Shown here: positions 53,703 through 63,721 of the stretch, one piece after another
How positions within the stretch are numbered: position 1 is the stretch's first letter
How the letters are laid out: every line of letters starts with the position of its first letter
Origin: Symbiodinium microadriaticum
Taxonomy: Eukaryota; Sar; Dinophyceae; Suessiales; Symbiodiniaceae
Length of the DNA stretch: 64,000 nt
Reading direction: 5' to 3'
Assembly (NCBI GenBank): GCA_001939145.1
Contig: LSRX01001133.1
Span: 147,931-211,930, forward strand
The notes under the pieces: generated by a model
The model's input: only the letters and a program-made list of their open reading frames with translations
The model's database searches: none
Told to the model about the DNA's origin: nothing
Made by a program: the position numbers and the translations under genes

Positions 53703-53773
53703 AACCCTAAACCCTGAACCGTAAGCCGTATAAACCCTAAATCCTAAACCCTATACCCCAATTCAGATGGAGC

Positions 53774-53797
53774 CTCCACGGTGGGCTCCAACTCTTC
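53774..53797 (-). CDS. Candidate 24-nt exon (EELEPTVE)
   Basis: This exon lies between a CGCAG acceptor followed by G and a GC donor, phase 0. It is tightly flanked by CCCTAAA on the left and a TTTAGGG tract on the right. It may join the exon at 52791. Confidence 0.4.
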
Positions 53798-53839
53798 CTG
53801 CGGAGCACCGTTCTGGTTACATCCGCGGCCTTCAGAACC

Positions 53840-53945
53840 CTAAGGGGGTCGAGGTTTAGGGTTTGGGGTTTGGGGTTTCGGGTTTGGGGTTTAGGGTTTA
53901 GAGTTTGGGGTTTGGGTTTAGGGTTTGGGGTTTAGGGTTTAGGGG
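53840..53945. repeat. TTTAGGG/TTTGGGG tract
   Basis: Almost uninterrupted heptamers right of the exon at 53797. Confidence 0.9.
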
Positions 53946-54477
53946 TACCCAAATCGAATGTACCTTTTTTTGCGCAAAGGACCTATGGAGGGACTACATT
54001 ATGAGGCCGATCTAATTATATACATGTGGGCACATGGACCCTTAGGGCAATTAAGGGCAAGAGGGCTCCTCTAAGGGAATCCTAAAACCTAAACTGGCTT
54101 AAACTAGTCCGAAACCCCAAACCCCGAAACCCTGAGCCTTGCCAAAACCTTACCGAATTCGTCGGGGACCCGCCCCTTAGGAACCCTTGTAGAGCTCCCT
54201 GTAGAAGACCTTTAAGAACCCTTTTATAAAATCCTTCATGGCATCCTGCGCTCCTCTCGGACGCCTCCCTGCTGAATCTGACGAAATCGCGCGCCGGCCC
54301 AGGTAATGTCCTCGTCTATTGAGTGTCGGTTTAGGTTTAAGGGTTCAGGGATTAGGGTTTTAGGGTTTAGGGTTCAGGGGTTCCGGGGGTAGGCCAGTTT
54401 AGCTGCAGTAACTCGGGATCTTTTGGCGACATGATGGTAAAAGCATGGGCCGAAACGGGGAAAGGCTGAACGGCACT

Positions 54478-54620
54478 TGGGTAATTCTCTCTTCATTAGG
54501 GATCCCTTTGTTATAAGCATTAGGGGTCCCTTTGTTATAAGCTCCCAGAATAGTACGGCACCCGTATAAAAAAAAAGGACCCTAAAACGGGACCCCTCTA
54601 ATTTAGAGAACTAATTACCC
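54478..54620. repeat. Family C hairpin element with internal duplication
   Basis: The ends are GGGTAATTCTCTCTTC and AATTTAGAGAACTAATTACC. The segment TCCCTTTGTTATAAGC is duplicated in tandem in the left arm. Confidence 0.85.
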
Positions 54621-54709
54621 CACGTGGGCTTCGCAGATCCCTGAGTTTGAAGGACCCCCTCCCCCCCTCCCCCCCCGGCAGGATCTGAGCTTTTTTAAGT
54701 CGAGGTGTC

Positions 54710-54800
54710 AGCATTTAGGGCTTCAGGGGTAGAGGGTTTAGGGGTTTAGTGAGGTTTAGGGGTTTAGGGGTTTAGGGGGTTTAGGCTATAGGATTTAGCT
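54710..54800. repeat. TTTAGGGG tract
   Basis: G-strand octamers following a C-rich 54656-54680 stretch. Confidence 0.85.
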
Positions 54801-55133
54801 TTAAACTTTGGGGGTCTTGAAGTGTCTCTCTTCAGGGTCATGAAATCAAGACTTACCTAAGGAAGACATGCGTCATAGTAGGAATTGCATCAGACGGGGC
54901 CGGGAGTCCTTCGAGCCCGAACCCTGGACCTGGACCAAGAAAGCAACCTGAACGCTCTTAGCGAAGAGATTTGTGGAGGAGTCTCTCTCCCTAAACCCTA
55001 CAGGGTAACCCTAGCCTAAACCCCTAAACCCTAAACCCTAAACCAACCCTAGGCCCTAAACCCCTAAACCCTAAACCCTAAGTGGCCCCTGAGGACCCTG
55101 GAGGCCGTATATCCATGGATAACATAGGGGCCT

Positions 55134-55254
55134 GAATAATCACCCATACTATTTGGGGTTTCCTTATTATCATTCTAATATACATCATCTTGGGTAGAGT
55201 GTAAGTATACCCAAAACTTCTTCTAATTGTTAAGGCCTCTACATTAACCGATGT
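55134..55254. repeat. Family B element
   Basis: ATAGGGGCCTGAATAATC and TAATTGTTAAGGCCTCTACAT mark the two ends. Confidence 0.75.
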
Positions 55255-55347
55255 TAATTGCATCCTGGCGTCCACCAAACATAGGTCGAAGGCATAGTCT
55301 GGATGGCCACGCTCATCGACTGCGCAGGGACAGGCAAGCTGGGGTAA

Positions 55348-55542
55348 TGTAAGGGCCTTAATCGTTGCTATGATAGAACGAGATTTATTGAAGCTAAGGG
55401 TGCAAGAGGGGCGGGATAGGGTTTGATGTTTACTTTAGGGATCTGTATAAGTACGCTAGGGTTGTGGAGACATGTTACAGTATAAACATATCAAGTCCAG
55501 AACCCGAAGGAATCGTATTGGTGATTATCCAGACCCCTACAT
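55348..55542. repeat. Family B element, long copy
   Basis: GTAAGGGCCTTAATCG and GTGATTATCCAGACCCCTAC are the ends of a 195-bp copy with extra heptamer-like sequence inside. Confidence 0.55.
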
Positions 55543-55769
55543 GAACTCACCGCGAAGGACAAATAGGTGAATGCGCACAAGCGTTCTTGTACAGTCTAAT
55601 AATCCCCCAAGCCTCATTATCCCAGCCACCTCCAATAACCCCAAAACCCTGCAGCCTTAAGCCCCCAAAAGCAATACCAGCTTTTTAACACAACAACACC
55701 CTAATGTAGACTCTAAGTGGTATGGTCTTGGGTATGCAGACTCCAACATAAATCCTTTGAGGAACCCCT

Positions 55770-55784
55770 CTATCTATCTATCTG

Positions 55785-55815
<31 letters not shown>

Positions 55816-55837
55816 CTCTCTCTCTCTCGTCTCTCTC

Positions 55838-55881
<44 letters not shown>

Positions 55882-55895
55882 CACACACACACATA
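55770..55895. repeat. Compound (TATC)n (TC)n (TA)n (CA)n microsatellite
   Basis: Four simple repeats in series. Confidence 0.95.
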
Positions 55896-55944
55896 TTAGC
55901 CCCCATAATGATCCTGATGGTGACCCTGGGGGTCCCTTTCAGAC

Positions 55945-56039
55945 CTGGCAGCGGCACGGGCGCGGCGTCTCTGAGCAGCTTCCATCGCCGCAGACGCATC
56001 GGTGCTCGATTCCGCTGGGCGTTTCGCCCGGCAAGCTGC
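55945..56039 (-). CDS. Exon of unidentified gene (Ala/Arg-rich helix)
   Basis: This 95-nt exon follows CTCTCCAG followed by G. It reads AACRAKRPAESSTDASAAME and then AAQRRRARAAA, with a canonical GT donor that leaves AG. It is strongly coding-like but of low complexity. Confidence 0.5.
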
Positions 56040-56455
56040 CTGGAGAGGATCTATAGGACTTCGAGAAAATTATTTGGCTGATGAAATACATCAAGAAGTT
56101 GTCATACAAAAACACAAAAACAAGTTTATTTCGTGTTCAGGCAGGGGGTTAAAGTCTGCTTGACTGTGTCTGAATGTGGATTTCGTCCTGGGCCCCGACC
56201 CGAGTCTAGACCTCACACCCACACCGGGGACGCTTTGCAGATGCCTGCGACTGCGCTAAGACGCCCTTGTGGACACTAGCTAGTCTCCCTAATAAGACAA
56301 GCCCAAATTTCGGGATGTTTCGGGTCTAGGGCTAGCCCCACTCAGGGATTGTTTGGTGCAGGCTTTATATATGGTTTAGGGCTTATTGGGTTTAGGGTTT
56401 TTGGTGCAGGTTTTAGGGTTTAGGGCTTATAGGGTTTAGGGCTTTTTGGCGCAGG

Positions 56456-56556
56456 TCGCAACAACCGGTGGGACATCTCCGTGGCCGTGACATTGTGCCC
56501 CGAGAGCGCGGCCGCGATGGAGCTGAGTCCAAAGCCACAGCTGACGTCCAGAATGC
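56456..56556 (-). CDS. Exon with SAM-methyltransferase-like motif (ILDVSCGFGLSSIAAALSG)
   Basis: After CCTAG followed by G, the exon reads ILDVSCGFGLSSIAAALSG, then HNVTATEM. This resembles motif I (LD.GCG.GLxS) and the acidic end of strand 2 of class I methyltransferases such as the METTL21/FAM86 group. The second Gly of GxGxG is replaced by Ser (DVSCG). The donor may be GA after ACG or GC at the right-hand repeat border. Partner exons were not found. Confidence 0.45.
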
Positions 56557-57129
56557 CTAGGTTCCCCAGTAGCCGCATCATTATAAAGGTGTCACTGGTC
56601 CTACTATTGGGTTTTCATTAAGGGAACCCAACAGGAACAAGGGCAACAGGGTACTAGGTGCTATCAACCAAGCTTAGAGCATGTATAGTGTACACATAAA
56701 TTCTATAGATCCCTTGTCCTGTAGATCCCATATATAGAATCCTTTAAGGAGCCCTATTAAGGACCCCCCCTCCTAAAAAAAAAAGAGGGCAAACGTGGTT
56801 ACCACTCAGAAACCTAAGATGCTGAGGGCTTTTCTGGCCCACGGCTGGAGCAGCGCTGCACCAGCCTCCCAGCCATGGTCCTGGCGAGGACACAGAGACA
56901 AAAACAAATCAATCAAGGCGTAAATGCATACTGCACATGTGTAAACATATCTTACTCTCATACATACATATGCATATGCATGCATACATCTGTAAATGTA
57001 CAGGTATATGGATAAGTCTATGCATGTATATAAGAGAATGTAAGAATGTATATGCAAATCAGAATCATAATACTTTGTTCCAGCATGTCTGTGCAGCTAG
57101 GAGGATGCGTTTCGCACCTGCAGTTTAGG

Positions 57130-59034
57130 TTTCAAGGATCGGTGAAAAGGACATCTTGGGTACTGGTCTACGCACATCCAAGACACTTTGTCAGCAGATA
57201 GCCGCGGAAACCCGACGTAGTCTAGCAGGAAGGCCGGCATTGATCGCAAAATGCGGTTCATAAGCCCAAGGGAGCCTGCTATTGTTTCGGAAGCATGTGC
57301 AAGATACGTTTGGCGGCCCAACTCATGTCTGAGCTTCCGATTAGGAGCTTCCGACTAGAAGGTAACGTCGAAACAAAAAGTCAATAGTAGGATCCTTCTC
57401 GAAAGGATCGCCCACACCTTCAGAATAGCCTGGGGTTTTTGGCCTAATGCTCCAGGGCATAGCATGCTGCAAAGCCGCACAAATGAATGAAACATGCGCA
57501 CTGGGTGCCAGCAATGCAGTACGTTGCATTGGCAAGAGTAGCTAGGAGCAATAAAGAGAATCCCGCTGATCGGGGCTACGTACTTCTCTGTGAAACCCTC
57601 ACACAGATCCCAAATGTATGCATCTTCACAAGACCAACGATCATTGTCGCATTCTTGCAGCTTCTCGGGAAGGTCGCCCTCCAGGGTAGCAAGAACAGGG
57701 TTCCTGCGAATGCAAAAAATCCAAAGATCTCCAGCTCTGATCATCTTATCCACGAGTTCCATAACGTGCGAACGCGTATCATTAACGCCTGATGCCCCCT
57801 AAGAGCCCCGAAGAAGCACTCAAGACAGAAATATGGCAGATGACATGTTGTGAATCGTTCAGCGGGCATAACTAAGGGCCTCATCAGAGAAACCTCCAGA
57901 CAAGCTCCGCCAAACCCCCCGCCGCAAAAACAAAACCAACACAGTCAACCCCAAAAAGCGTTTGTTACCTTTCCGGTCCTGGCCATCCGCGAGCGCCCCG
58001 GGTAAATTCTCGACGAGGCGTGCAAAGATCCAACCGGCTGGCCAGAAGGAGCCCAACGACTTCCCTCCCTGAGGGTGAAGGGGGGACGGGCTTGCGGTTT
58101 GGGATTTAGGGTTTCTCGGTTTAGTGTATAGTGTATAGGGTTTAGGGGTGACGGGTTTGGGGTTTAGGGGTTTCTTGGTTTGGGGTATAGGGTTTAGGGT
58201 TCAGGGATGGCGGGTTTGGGTTTTGGATTTAGGGGTTTAGGGCTTCCTGCCCTAAGGGGTCAGGGCACCCCAGTGTTGCAAGGCTTTGCAGGCTCAGGAA
58301 CCTGAAAGCTCTACTTTCGACTATGTAGGCACACAAGATGGTATCGGAAGGGGCTTAGGTGGTTGAGGGTCTGGAGGCATTGGTTATGAGGCATCGCGGA
58401 GGTCAAAGGAGCAAAAACACAGCGAATCATGGCGAAGAAGTAGGAAATATAGGGGCCTGAATATTTTGAATAGGCTTGTTATATAGTATCGTCATGTTCA
58501 GGAGCCCTTATAAGGAAGAACGATGCTATTTATTGAGGCTTCTAAAGTAGCACCTTACAACGACCAATACCGGCAGCCAACCCCAGGCCACCCCCAAGAA
58601 CCTCAGACTCCTAAACCTCTGATCCTCGTTTAGGGTTTAGGGTTTATAAGGGTTTTGGGCTTAGGGTTTAGGGTTTAGGGCTATAGGGTTTAGTGTTTAT
58701 AAGGGTTTTGGGCTTAGGGTTTAGGGCTTAGGGCTTATGGGTTTAGGGCTTAGGGTTTAGGGCCCCGAATGCCCAAAGAAGGACTGACCCACAACTGTCG
58801 CCCCAAAGACAAAGCATGAAATCCCAACCTCCTTCATGCTGTTGGAGAGCCCTTACAACGCCCCTCAGCCCTGAATCCTAAACCCGAGGCCCTAAACCCT
58901 ATAAACCACACTCACCCCTAAACCGCCTGAAGCCTAAACCGCTTGAAGCCTAAACCCCACGCCCTCTGAAACCCCTCTGCCTGGGAACTCGTCCCCAGGC
59001 TCAGCCGCCCCGACTTCGGGAGATCGAACTCCAC
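57130..59034 (-). CDS. Unrecognised protein, multi-exon gene (59034-58981, 58068-57969, 57788-57567, then candidates)
   Basis: Three exons join in frame. The 18-codon VEFDLPKSGRLSLGTSSQ has a GC donor; the 100-nt GGKSLGSFWPAGWIFARLVE ... GQDRK has a GTAAC donor; and a 222-nt exon continues GVNDTRSHVMELVDKMIRAG, ILATLEGD-like text, DNDRWSCEDAYIWDLCEGF and TEKYVAPI. Possible downstream exons are 57417-57353 (VGDPFEKDPTIDFLFRRYLL) and 57275-57130 (LGLMNRILRSMPAFLLDYV ... SADKVSWMC). The reading is clearly protein-like and mixed in composition, with a Trp/Phe-rich segment that could lie at a membrane. I do not recognise the family. Upstream exons are expected to the right of 59034. Confidence 0.65.
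57567..57788 (-). CDS. 222-nt exon (VMELVDKMIRAGDLWIFCIR ...) of the unrecognised gene
   Basis: This is the longest exon of the gene. It starts after ATCAG followed by G and completes a Gly codon. The end is placed at a GC donor after ATCA, where an AAG acceptor at 57418 restores frame. The ORF itself runs on to 57355. Confidence 0.65.
57969..58068 (-). CDS. Exon (GSFWPAGWIFARLVENLPGA ...) of the unrecognised gene
   Basis: This 100-nt exon has a CCTCAG acceptor followed by G. The GTAACA donor leaves one base. The TTTAGGG tract 58085-58245 lies directly to its right. Confidence 0.7.
58095..58245. repeat. TTTAGGG tract
   Basis: G-strand units right of the exon at 58068. Confidence 0.88.
58448..58548. 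repeat. Family B element
   Basis: ATATAGGGGCCTGAATATTT and ATTTATTGAGGCTTCTA bound a 101-bp copy. Confidence 0.7.
58625..58765. repeat. TTTAGGG tract with 55-bp tandem duplication
   Basis: The block TATAAGGGTTTTGGGCTTAG appears twice at about 54 bp spacing. Confidence 0.88.
58981..59034 (-). CDS. Exon (VEFDLPKSGRLSLGTSSQ) of the unrecognised gene
   Basis: This 54-nt exon has a CCAAG acceptor followed by G and a GC donor, phase 0. It is placed between CCCTAAA (left) and TTTAGGG (right) tracts. Confidence 0.65.
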
Positions 59035-59057
59035 CTTGGCTCGAAAGTTTTTGTTTG

Positions 59058-59155
59058 TTTTAGGGTTTAGGGGTTTAGGGTTTAGGGGTTTAGGGTTTAA
59101 GGTTTAGGGTTTCGGGTCTAGCGTTTAGGGTTTAGGGTGTAAGGTTTAGGGCCTG
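59058..59155. repeat. TTTAGGG tract
   Basis: Near-perfect G-strand array right of the exon at 59034. Confidence 0.9.
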
Positions 59156-60327
59156 TAGGATTACCAAAGAATTACTACAAACGTTGATGCCGGGTTTGAA
59201 TGCAGGGCTTCAATCGGAGGAGGGTTGGACTCTTCAGCAACTCATTTTTGTCTGTTGTCCCCCCCTTCCTCCCGAGGATGTTTCTGATGCCTGGGATGAC
59301 ACTTTCTGGCTTCAAGAAGAACTCGGTTCCCAAGAAACCCCTTGAAGAAAGGGTACGTAGAGGGAGACCCGGTGGAGGTGCATGCGTAGGACAAGGGAGC
59401 ACCAGCTCAACCCCTTTAGATTCTTTCTAGGACCTGCAGAAACTCTTACAGCATTCGCTCAGAAATGCAACCCCTAGATCCTAAACCCTAAACCCCCTAA
59501 GCCCTTATAAGCCCTACTGCTCCCTACTACATACTACTCCAACTACAGACCCCAGAAGCCCTAAGACCCAGTAATCCAGAACACCCAGGTACTGGCGCCC
59601 CGGGATTCGCGTCGCTAGCAAAGGGTAGTCCCCGCAACCTGAATCTCTCGCACATCTAAGGTTTAGGGATCTGGGTTCGAGTTGGGCCTTTTTCATTGCC
59701 TTTGTGTCCAGGCTCCTTTGTAGCGAATCGGTTTTGGGGCTCATTGTGTTTAGGGTTTGGGTTTGAGGCCCTAAGTATGGGCAGGCAGGCTTAAGGTTGT
59801 GGGCTTGGGTGGAAAAGGTTTCGGTGTTCAAGCTTGGGGCTTTTGCACTTTGGGGTTTGAGTGTTCTCGTTTTTTTGCGGGTATGGGCTAGGGCATTCAG
59901 GGTTTCAGGCTTACAGCCGAATCCCAAGCAGGGTCAAGGGCAGCAGTCTGTATGGACTTGATCCCCAAGATGTTATGCAACTATGTAGAAAGATCCTTGG
60001 CCCTAGACGTTTTCGTGCATGAGTGCGTTGTCCTTGGGACTTGGGCCAGATCCTAGTATTGCAAAGAAGTCCAGGAACGCCCTTCACCTTAAACCCACAA
60101 GCCTGCAATGGCCTAAAGTATCAAAACTCGGTGGTGACACCCCAAACCCCTCCACCCTACAAGGCCGGCCCTAGTTGGACAAAACGAATTACTATCACAA
60201 AGGTACAGTACCTGTAGTTACCCACAAATACGAATGAACATTCATCACACTACATCGCATTAGCCCGGGTAGCGTGTTAGCACTACGAGCACTACTTTTC
60301 GCTGCTCATACCAGCACCTGATACTGT

Positions 60328-60335
60328 CAGTAGTG

Positions 60336-60407
<72 letters not shown>

Positions 60408-60408
60408 C
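60328..60408. repeat. (GTA)n(GCA)n microsatellite
   Basis: Pure TAG triplets change to pure CAG triplets. Confidence 0.95.
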
Positions 60409-60479
60409 TGCCGACGCATGTGCAATCCTAAAACCTAAACTGCATATTCGCTAAACCCCAGAAAACACCGGCTTTAGGG

Positions 60480-60620
60480 TTAATTAGGGCTTAGGACCCT
60501 CGAAACCCCAAACCCCGAAACCTCTAAACACTAAACTCTAAACCCCAAAAACCCTAAACCCCCCAACTAGACCCCAAATCCCCAAAAAAAAACCCCAAAT
60601 CCCAAGACCCTAAACCCACC
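60480..60620. repeat. CCCTAAA/CCCCAAA tract
   Basis: C-strand array left of the GC-rich block at 60620-61280. Confidence 0.85.
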
Positions 60621-60886
60621 GACTAATACGCCAAAACATGCCAACCCCCCCGCCCCTCGAAACCACCAGAGAGCCAGACCTGANAAAGGCCCAGGAGCTC
60701 GGGTCCGAACTCGAAAGTGCAGCAGCTCTGGAAGCTGATCCCGGCCTCCTCCTCCCAGCAAAGCGGGTCCTTGGTCTGAGGACTTGGGGTCTGCTGGGGT
60801 CCATGAGGTGTTCCGGCTTTCCGCAGCCTAGATAGGAGACTTCGCCTTCTAAGAGCCACACATAGGGACATCACATACCTTAGGCT

Positions 60887-61204
60887 TCAAGAGGCATTCC
60901 CTGCCAAGAGCAGCCACGTCTCCATATGGTCTTGATACCATTGGCCGCCGGGATCCCGGCAGCACTTGCTGTAGCCAAAGGGAAAGTTTTCAGGAAAGCA
61001 GCGCGCAAACAGCAGCAGCTGCTCCCTAAGATGGGCTTTGCTTTCCCTCGCAAGATCTGCGAACAAAGCCGGTGCGGCAGGGACATGGCCGAAGAACAGC
61101 GCAGTGCGCACCGTGCGGCTCATGGGACGCAGGAGGACACCCGATAGCTTGCGTGAGAGGCTGTACAGCTCAGTGCTGATGGGCTGGCTCACGGCAGAAA
61201 TCAT
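60887..61204 (-). CDS. Possible coding block, unidentified
   Basis: The minus strand is open for 105 codons from ATG to a stop. The sequence looks protein-like (LLRPMSRTVRTALFFGHVPA, FADLARESKAHLREQLLLF). No splice sites or family were settled, and the plus strand is partly open as well. A single undetermined base lies nearby at 60684. Confidence 0.3.
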   Translation of the reverse strand: MISAVSQPISTELYSLSRKLSGVLLRPMSRTVRTALFFGHVPAAPALFADLARESKAHLREQLLLFARCFPENFPFGYSKCCRDPGGQWYQDHMETWLLLAGNAS

Positions 61205-62215
61205 GAGCTTCCATCCTGAAAACTGCCAAAAAAAACTGAACCTGATATTGCAATGTACTCCAGCAGCCGAAGCAGAGTGAGCTCAAGGGCTGCTGGGGTT
61301 GCGGGCTGGGGTTTCAGTTCGTAGGCTTTGGGATTTATCACGTATAGCCTATAAGCTTTGAGGGTTCAGGGGTTCAGGGTTTCGGGATTGAAGGCCACAG
61401 AGGGTCAAAGGAACTTGCGGGTCTGGCTGGTACATAGGCTTTTCGGTGTAGCGCGTAGCAACATTCCCTAAGCTCTGCTGCGGCCCGTATCCGCCAAGAA
61501 CTCTCACCTGGTCCGACCTAGTCAAGACTTTGGTGAGCTGGTCTGAGCCCAAGCATCCGGGCAGCAACGCCTTACACCAGAAACCTCCTGGTGTAGGGCG
61601 CTTGATACTGAGGCTAAAATATTCGAAGATGAAGGCAAACACAATTCACACCAATAGTAATAAGACCAGCAGCAGTCATGCTACGCTCTATATCATCTGT
61701 TCTGAGCATCAACCCTGCCCGGAACTCTAAAGCTAAGTTTAGGGCTTAGGGTTTTTCCCGAAACCCTAAACCCTAAACTTCCACCTGTCCTTCGCTCGAA
61801 AGCTTTTGGAAGTCAGATGTTAGCGCTGAGGCTCTGCTGTAAAGGGCCCATCTACTTGAGACCTTTAGGCTTAGGTGCATGCCTGCCCTTTAGGGTTCCC
61901 TATAGTCATTTCCTTATACAAGTTTATTTGGGGTCCAGGTAAAGTAGTACAGCGTAATGATGCACGATAATGGAAAAAGATGCTTCTAATTTGGACCAGT
62001 CTCCAAACTCTCATAAACCTTTTGAACAAATCATGCGTTAACAGTGCATTAAGAGAGGATGTCAATTTGCTTCCTCTGTCTACGGAACAGCAGTCCAAGC
62101 CCTAAACATTACAAACCCTAAACGACAACTAAACCCAAGACCCCTGAGCTCCAAACGACGTTGACAAGCTCAACTCCTAAACACACTGCCGCTGAACCCT
62201 TTCCAGAAAAAACTT

Positions 62216-62414
62216 TACCCATAGGCTCCAACGTAGTTCCTCTTTGGGATTACCTTATAGGTCCATAGCAGTTCCTTTTTGGGGCTATAGGTCCATAGTA
62301 GCTCCTTTTTGGGATTACCTTATAGGTCCATAGTAGTTCCTCATTGGGATTACCTTACAGGATCCTATATATAAGCCGCAAAAAGGTGCTCTAATGGAAT
62401 GGAGCCTATGGCTA
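62216..62414. repeat. Family A hairpin element with internal expansion
   Basis: It has family ends TACCCATAGGCTCC and GGAGCCTATGGCTA. The left arm unit (ATAGGTCCATAGNAG, TCCTTTTTGGG, ATTACCTT) is repeated about four times, doubling the length to 199 bp. Confidence 0.85.
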
Positions 62415-62727
62415 AGCTTTACACTCGGCCTTCGTCAGAAAGATCCTGCAGCAGGGAGTTGCGGTTTGAGTGTTTCCATGGTTTTCTGAGAATTCGGATA
62501 GCGGATGTGCAGGGCTGATTGGAGGGGCGTTGTTGCTGATACACTAATGGTAGGAGCATGCAGGAGCGCCAAAGCATCAACTTTCGATTGCGACGTGATG
62601 GGGTAGCTTTCGGCATGTTGTGCTGACAGGCTCTCTCGGTATCTAACATTAGGGCTTCTGGCCTTGGTGGGGTTCGGGCTCCAGGGTTGCGGGCTCTTCA
62701 GGTTTAGAATTTGCGCTGAGGGTTCGG

Positions 62728-62840
62728 GGCCCGTAATTGAATTAGGATTTTAGGATCTATTTCTGCAATAATAGACTACTACAAGTGATATGTCTGGCAA
62801 TCATAACGTCCTAACGCTACTAGTGATCAGACGAGCCTTT
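62728..62840. repeat. Possible decayed family B element
   Basis: GGGGCCCGTAATTGAATTAG resembles the family start; the right end is not clear. Confidence 0.35.
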
Positions 62841-63004
62841 TAGGAATCCATGTGGGCTTTCTCTTACCTAAGTTACTAAACCCTAAACCCTGTAAACACC
62901 TATAAACCCTAAACCACCCTCGCCTCGCAGGGTTTGGGACCCAGAGGGTCGAACGCTAGACCCTTCCCCGAGCCCTAGAAGGCCTGCAGTTTGCCTAGGC
63001 TCAA

Positions 63005-63095
63005 ACCTTACCCTATGCTTCCAGGGACCTAATCATTGGGGCCTTAAGGTGTCCATAGGGCCCTAAGTATAAGGTCCTTGGAAGCACAGGGTTAA
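63005..63095. repeat. Unclassified hairpin
   Basis: ACCTTACCCTATGCTTCCAG with GGACC pairs with AAGGTCCTTGGAAGCACAGG. Only one copy was found. Confidence 0.65.
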
Positions 63096-63652
63096 GAATC
63101 AACCCAAGTAGACCCCAGATCCTCCCTAGCAAGACAAGTTGATCATAGAGTTCCTACATAAGACTTGAATCTGCTGTCCCTCCCCTGACAAGGATTGTAA
63201 TCGTGACGATCGGAACACTAATTGTATGCCCTCAACCCAAGCCCTTAAATCCCAACCCAGAAACCCGTTCTTTCGCCAGCCGTGCACAACCCGGAAATGC
63301 CCTGCCCCCAAATGCACTTTACATATACAACGCCTCTAAATTCCGGGCAACCCTTTCAAGGCCGAGAAGGCCCCAACAAATCCCGAAGGTCGAAGCCGCC
63401 AGAGCTGCAAATCGCATTCCTTAGAGCCCTATAGGCCTTATAGGGGTTCCTTCTGTTGTACGTCCACTACCCGAGGCTCCTTTATACGTTTACTATCATA
63501 TCCCCCCAAACCCTGTTCCATTGCATCGGGCCCCATGTCGAACTTTTATTGAGCCCCTTGAAAGGAACCCCTCAAAGAAGTCCTACTCTAACTATTAAAG
63601 GCCCTAGCAAATCCACGACGGCCCCCCCGGCCCCGCCTGGAATCTCACGTGC

Positions 63653-63711
63653 CTGGCAGATCTACGTCGGATCCAGAGCCAGCCCCCCATGGCGATCAGC
63701 AAGCAGGCTGC
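63653..63711 (-). CDS. Candidate exon with membrane segment (AACLLIAMGGWLWIRRRSA)
   Basis: This 59-nt exon lies between an ATAAG acceptor followed by G and a GC donor. The family-A hairpin at 63722-63813 ends about 10 bp upstream of the acceptor, so the intron's 3' end is again hairpin-derived. Confidence 0.4.
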
Positions 63712-63721
63712 CTTATCAATG

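Larger units (their letters stand above)
61270..63640. other. Region of hairpins and short heptamer tracts
   Basis: It contains the expanded family A copy, the 63005 hairpin and a possible coding stretch on the minus strand at 62420-62640 (basic, unrecognised). No gene can be supported. Confidence 0.5.

Noticed and set aside
55757..57057. Ser/Leu and Ile/Tyr-rich ORFs on both strands
   Set aside because: They translate TATC/TC/TA/CA and ATGCATAC-type simple repeats.
59182..59342. Plus-strand open reading GWTLQQLIFVCCPPLPPEDV ... TFWLQEEL
   Set aside because: It is protein-like over 50 codons, but the minus strand is also open and no splice context supports either.
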